Of a DNA stretch of 8,090 bases, positions 6,153 through 8,090 are shown piece by piece. Both the position numbers and the translations under genes were made by a program. The DNA is from UBA967 sp044375555. GTDB taxonomy: Bacteria > Verrucomicrobiota > Verrucomicrobiia > Chthoniobacterales > Terrimicrobiaceae. Positions within the stretch are counted from its first letter, which is position 1. Each line of letters begins with the position of its first letter. The stretch lies in contig JBILML010000055.1 in assembly GCA_044375555.1 (NCBI GenBank), forward strand, positions 1 to 8,090. The letters are read 5' to 3'. The notes under the pieces were generated by a model, which was not told the origin of the DNA, did no database searches, and worked only from the letters and a program-made list of their open reading frames with translations.

Positions 6153-6861
6153 GAAAACCAAAAGCTCCCTTCGCTTGCTTTGCAATTCCGTTTTGGCCCT
6201 CGCGGCCTTGGTCGTGACTTCCCTGCCGCTGGCCGCCCAGGACGCGCCATCCGGACCCTACACGCTTCCGCCGCTTCCCTACGCGCCCGAGGCTCTCGAG
6301 CCGCACATCGATGCCGAGACGATGCGAATCCACCACAGCAAGCACCACAAAGCTTATGTCGATAACGCCAACAAGCTTCTCGCCGACCAGCCCGAGCTGG
6401 CGAAGCTCAGTCCCGTCGAGCTTTTGGAAAATCTCGCCGAGGCCCCCGAGTCGATCCGTGCGGGCCTGAGAAACAATGTCGGCGGGCATGTGAACCATTC
6501 GGAATTCTGGCTGATGATGTCGCCCGATGGCGGCGGCGAACCGACCGGCGATCTTGCGAAGGCGATTGAATCCACTTTCGGGTCGTTCGCGGATTTCAAA
6601 AAACAATTCACCGATGCCGCGATGAAGCGCTTCGGAAGCGGGTGGGCGTGGCTGGTGGTGAAGGACGGGAAGCTCTCGATCCTCTCCACGCCGAACCAAG
6701 ACCCGCCGCTGCTCGATGGCTACGCTACGATCCTCGGGCTCGATGTCTGGGAGCACGCCTACTATTTGAAATACCAGAACCGCCGGGGTGACTATGCCAC
6801 CGCCTGGTGGGATGTCGTGAACTGGCCGTATGTTGCCGAGCTTTACGCCAAGGCGAAGTGA
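6151..6861 (+). CDS. Superoxide dismutase, Mn-type, with signal peptide
   Basis: Converts superoxide to hydrogen peroxide and oxygen. This is a Fe/Mn SOD of 236 residues, longer than the usual ~200 because of an N-terminal export signal: a basic MKTKSSLR, a hydrophobic core at about 9-26 and an LAA-Q cleavage-like site at about 27-30. The protein is therefore probably periplasmic. The SOD fold starts at YTLPPLPYAPEALEPHID (37-54). Metal ligands by alignment with E. coli MnSOD are H61 (in MRIHHSKHH), H116 (GGHVNHSEFW), D198 and H202 (DVWEHAYYLKYQNRR). Gln183 in TPNQDPP and the GSGWAWLV motif (162-169) favour manganese. The ATG overlaps the alkyltransferase ATG on the other strand, so both promoters must lie inside the neighbouring gene or within a few bases. 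The stop is 12 nt before the permease. Confidence 0.95.
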   Translation: MKTKSSLRLLCNSVLALAALVVTSLPLAAQDAPSGPYTLPPLPYAPEALEPHIDAETMRIHHSKHHKAYVDNANKLLADQPELAKLSPVELLENLAEAPESIRAGLRNNVGGHVNHSEFWLMMSPDGGGEPTGDLAKAIESTFGSFADFKKQFTDAAMKRFGSGWAWLVVKDGKLSILSTPNQDPPLLDGYATILGLDVWEHAYYLKYQNRRGDYATAWWDVVNWPYVAELYAKAK

Positions 6862-6873
6862 GCCGGCCTGCCA

Positions 6874-7776
6874 ATGACCGCCACAGCTGACGCTCCGCTT
6901 CCGGCGAACACCCGGCTTCCCGACAGCCCGCTCCGGCGTGTGGCCTCGCGGTTTTTTTCAAGCCGCCTCGCCGTAGTCTCGCTGGGATTCATTGCGTTCT
7001 TTTTCACCGTCGCCCTCGCCGCCGGGGTTCTCCAACTCCTCGGCCTGCCGATGCCGATGGACCCCAACGCCACCAACCTCGCCGCGAAGCTCCAACCTCC
7101 CTCCGCCGCACACTGGCTCGGCACCGACAACCTCGGCCGCGATGTGCTTTCGCGGATGGTCGCGGGCTCCACGATTTCGCTGACTGTCGGCTTCGTGGCC
7201 ATGGCCGTTTCGCTCGGCATTGGGATCATCCTCGGCGCTGTGAGCGGCTATTTTGGTGGGTGGATCGACAATGTCCTCATGCGAATCGTCGATGCCCTGC
7301 TTTGTTTCCCCTCGTTTTTTCTGATCCTGAGCGCCATCGCCATCCTTGGGCCAAACATCTGGATTATCATTGCGGTGATCGGCCTAGTCAGTTGGACAGG
7401 CACCGCCCGCCTCGTCCGTGCGGAATTTCTTACCCTGCGCGAGAGCGAATATGTCCGCGCCGCTCGCGCCATGGGCCAGAGTGGTTGGAAGATCATCTTC
7501 CGCCACATTCTGCCGAATGCCTCCGCGCCGATTTTTGTCACAGCCATCATCAGCATCCCCGACGCCATCCTCGTCGAGTCGGGCTTGAGTTTCCTGAGCT
7601 TCGGCGTGCCCCCGCCGCAGGCCACTTGGGGAAACATCATCGCCGATGGGAAAACCTACATCCTCGATGCCTGGTGGCTGATTGTTTTTCCCGGCCTCGC
7701 GATTTTCGCGGCCTCGCTTGCCTTCTACATCGCCGGAGACGCCCTCCGCCGCGCCGCTGAAACCCGCCCGCAATGA
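6874..7776 (+). CDS. ABC transporter permease, DppC/OppC family
   Basis: An inner-membrane permease subunit of a peptide/nickel-type ABC importer, 300 residues, normal length. After a short cytoplasmic N-terminus the first membrane segment lies at about 31-56. The family-specific HWLGTDNLGRDVLSRM follows (80-95). Further membrane segments are at about 102-127, 140-158, 161-181, 218-243 and 266-290. The EAA loop that docks on the ATPase is ESEYVRAARAMGQSGWKIIFRHILPN (190-215), followed by the conserved GLSFLSFGVPPPQATWG (237-253). It starts 12 nt after the dismutase stop and is probably co-transcribed with it. The usual partners (a DppB-type permease directly upstream, ATPase genes downstream, a binding protein) are not visible, so the substrate is unknown. 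There is no clear Shine-Dalgarno sequence before the ATG. Confidence 0.94.
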   Translation: MTATADAPLPANTRLPDSPLRRVASRFFSSRLAVVSLGFIAFFFTVALAAGVLQLLGLPMPMDPNATNLAAKLQPPSAAHWLGTDNLGRDVLSRMVAGSTISLTVGFVAMAVSLGIGIILGAVSGYFGGWIDNVLMRIVDALLCFPSFFLILSAIAILGPNIWIIIAVIGLVSWTGTARLVRAEFLTLRESEYVRAARAMGQSGWKIIFRHILPNASAPIFVTAIISIPDAILVESGLSFLSFGVPPPQATWGNIIADGKTYILDAWWLIVFPGLAIFAASLAFYIAGDALRRAAETRPQ

Positions 7777-7805
7777 AGCCGCATCCAGCAAAATTTAACC
7801 ACAGA

Positions 7806-7983
7806 GGACACAGAGAGCACAGAGAGGGTGAATGAATTAATGCTACTCACCTCGGTTTTTTTGTCCAAGCCGCCTGCTTTCATAAGCTGCTCCTGTGAAT
7901 CCTTTTTATCCTGTCAAAGTGTCTAAAAAAACCATTCGGGATGAGAATCTGTCAATTTCCTTCCCTCTGTGCTCTCTGTGTCC
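7806..7983. repeat. Intergenic repeat element with terminal inverted repeats
   Basis: The left end (7806-7828, GGACACAGAGAGCACAGAG then AGGG) is the inverted complement of the right end (7963-7983), with a single 2-base CT indel. The 134 bases between carry no ORF and include a run of T and a run of A on opposite sides. The shape is that of a small non-coding element. 'Cacagagagcacagag'-type motifs are known as dispersed intergenic sequence in several bacterial phyla, so copies elsewhere in the genome are likely. Confidence 0.7.
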
Positions 7984-8029
7984 TTGTAGGACAAAAGTCA
8001 TGAGAATTGTTCATAAATGCCGGAGGCAA

Positions 8030-8090
8030 GGTAGCGGCAGCGCGAGCCCGAAGGGCAGAGCTCGCGCGCTGGCGCCAAGCCAGAGCTACC
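8030..8090. repeat. Imperfect palindrome at the window edge
   Basis: GGTAGC (8030-8035) pairs with GCTACC (8085-8090). Inside, CAGCGCGAGC (8038-8047) pairs with GCTCGCGCGCTG (8060-8071) if two bases bulge. The structure ends exactly at the window edge, so its full size is unknown. It may be a dispersed palindromic repeat. Confidence 0.6.

Larger units (their letters stand above)
7777..8090. other. Gene-free right end containing two repeat structures
   Basis: No coding frame with protein character is present. The stretch contains the element bounded by inverted repeats (7806-7983) and a palindrome (8030-8090). A T-run at about 7857-7863 has no convincing stem in front, so no terminator for the permease gene can be assigned. 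Confidence 0.6.

Noticed and set aside
6004..6756. 250-codon minus-strand open frame opposite the superoxide dismutase
   Set aside because: It is antisense to an unmistakable SOD gene with all metal ligands; the translated sequence shows no family features.

Overview
The window comes from a GC-rich bacterial chromosome. Weak Shine-Dalgarno signals, the style of the toxin-antitoxin proteins and the intergenic palindromes suggest a member of the Verrucomicrobiota/PVC group. That placement is inference from protein style, not a database match. The window mixes a conserved housekeeping backbone with a patchwork accessory left half.

Left accessory part (1-2319). A long hairpin (30-82) comes first. 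Next is a small exported protein of unknown function (347-829), flanked by a ~40-bp direct repeat (222-262 and 825-864) that makes a 603-bp cassette-like unit. A type II toxin-antitoxin pair of the 'addiction module component'/ParE type follows (927-1444). The stretch 1445-2319 has no convincing gene but carries a 76-bp imperfect palindrome.

Central element (2320-4281). On the minus strand, an intact tRNA-Lys(CTT) is preceded by a fragment of ispF with an in-frame 91-codon deletion. Then come the C-terminal remnant of a serine recombinase (plus strand, broken by an in-frame TAA) and a VapBC-like antitoxin/PIN pair (minus strand), whose PIN gene has no ordinary start codon at its natural beginning. 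About 440 bp of gene-poor DNA ends at a second copy of the 5' part of the tRNA, which is followed by the intact ispF gene. The two ends form a gap-free 237-bp direct repeat. Its tRNA and coding parts are nearly identical, with only silent changes in ispF, while the intergenic spacer has diverged by about 19%. This looks like a mobile or island fragment joined at the anticodon arm of tRNA-Lys, carrying tRNA-ispF DNA from a relative rather than from a local duplication.

Housekeeping part (4159-7776). An inositol-monophosphatase-family gene and ispF (non-mevalonate isoprenoid pathway) overlap by 4 nt and run toward the tRNA on the minus strand. A small uncharacterised plus-strand ORF (5522-5803) converges on a short O6-alkylguanine-DNA alkyltransferase gene (minus strand). 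The start of that gene overlaps the start of a divergent exported Mn-type superoxide dismutase. The dismutase is followed after only 12 nt by a DppC/OppC-type ABC permease without visible partner genes.

Right end (7777-8090). There is no gene. The stretch holds a repeat element with 21-23 bp terminal inverted repeats and then another imperfect palindrome at the window edge.
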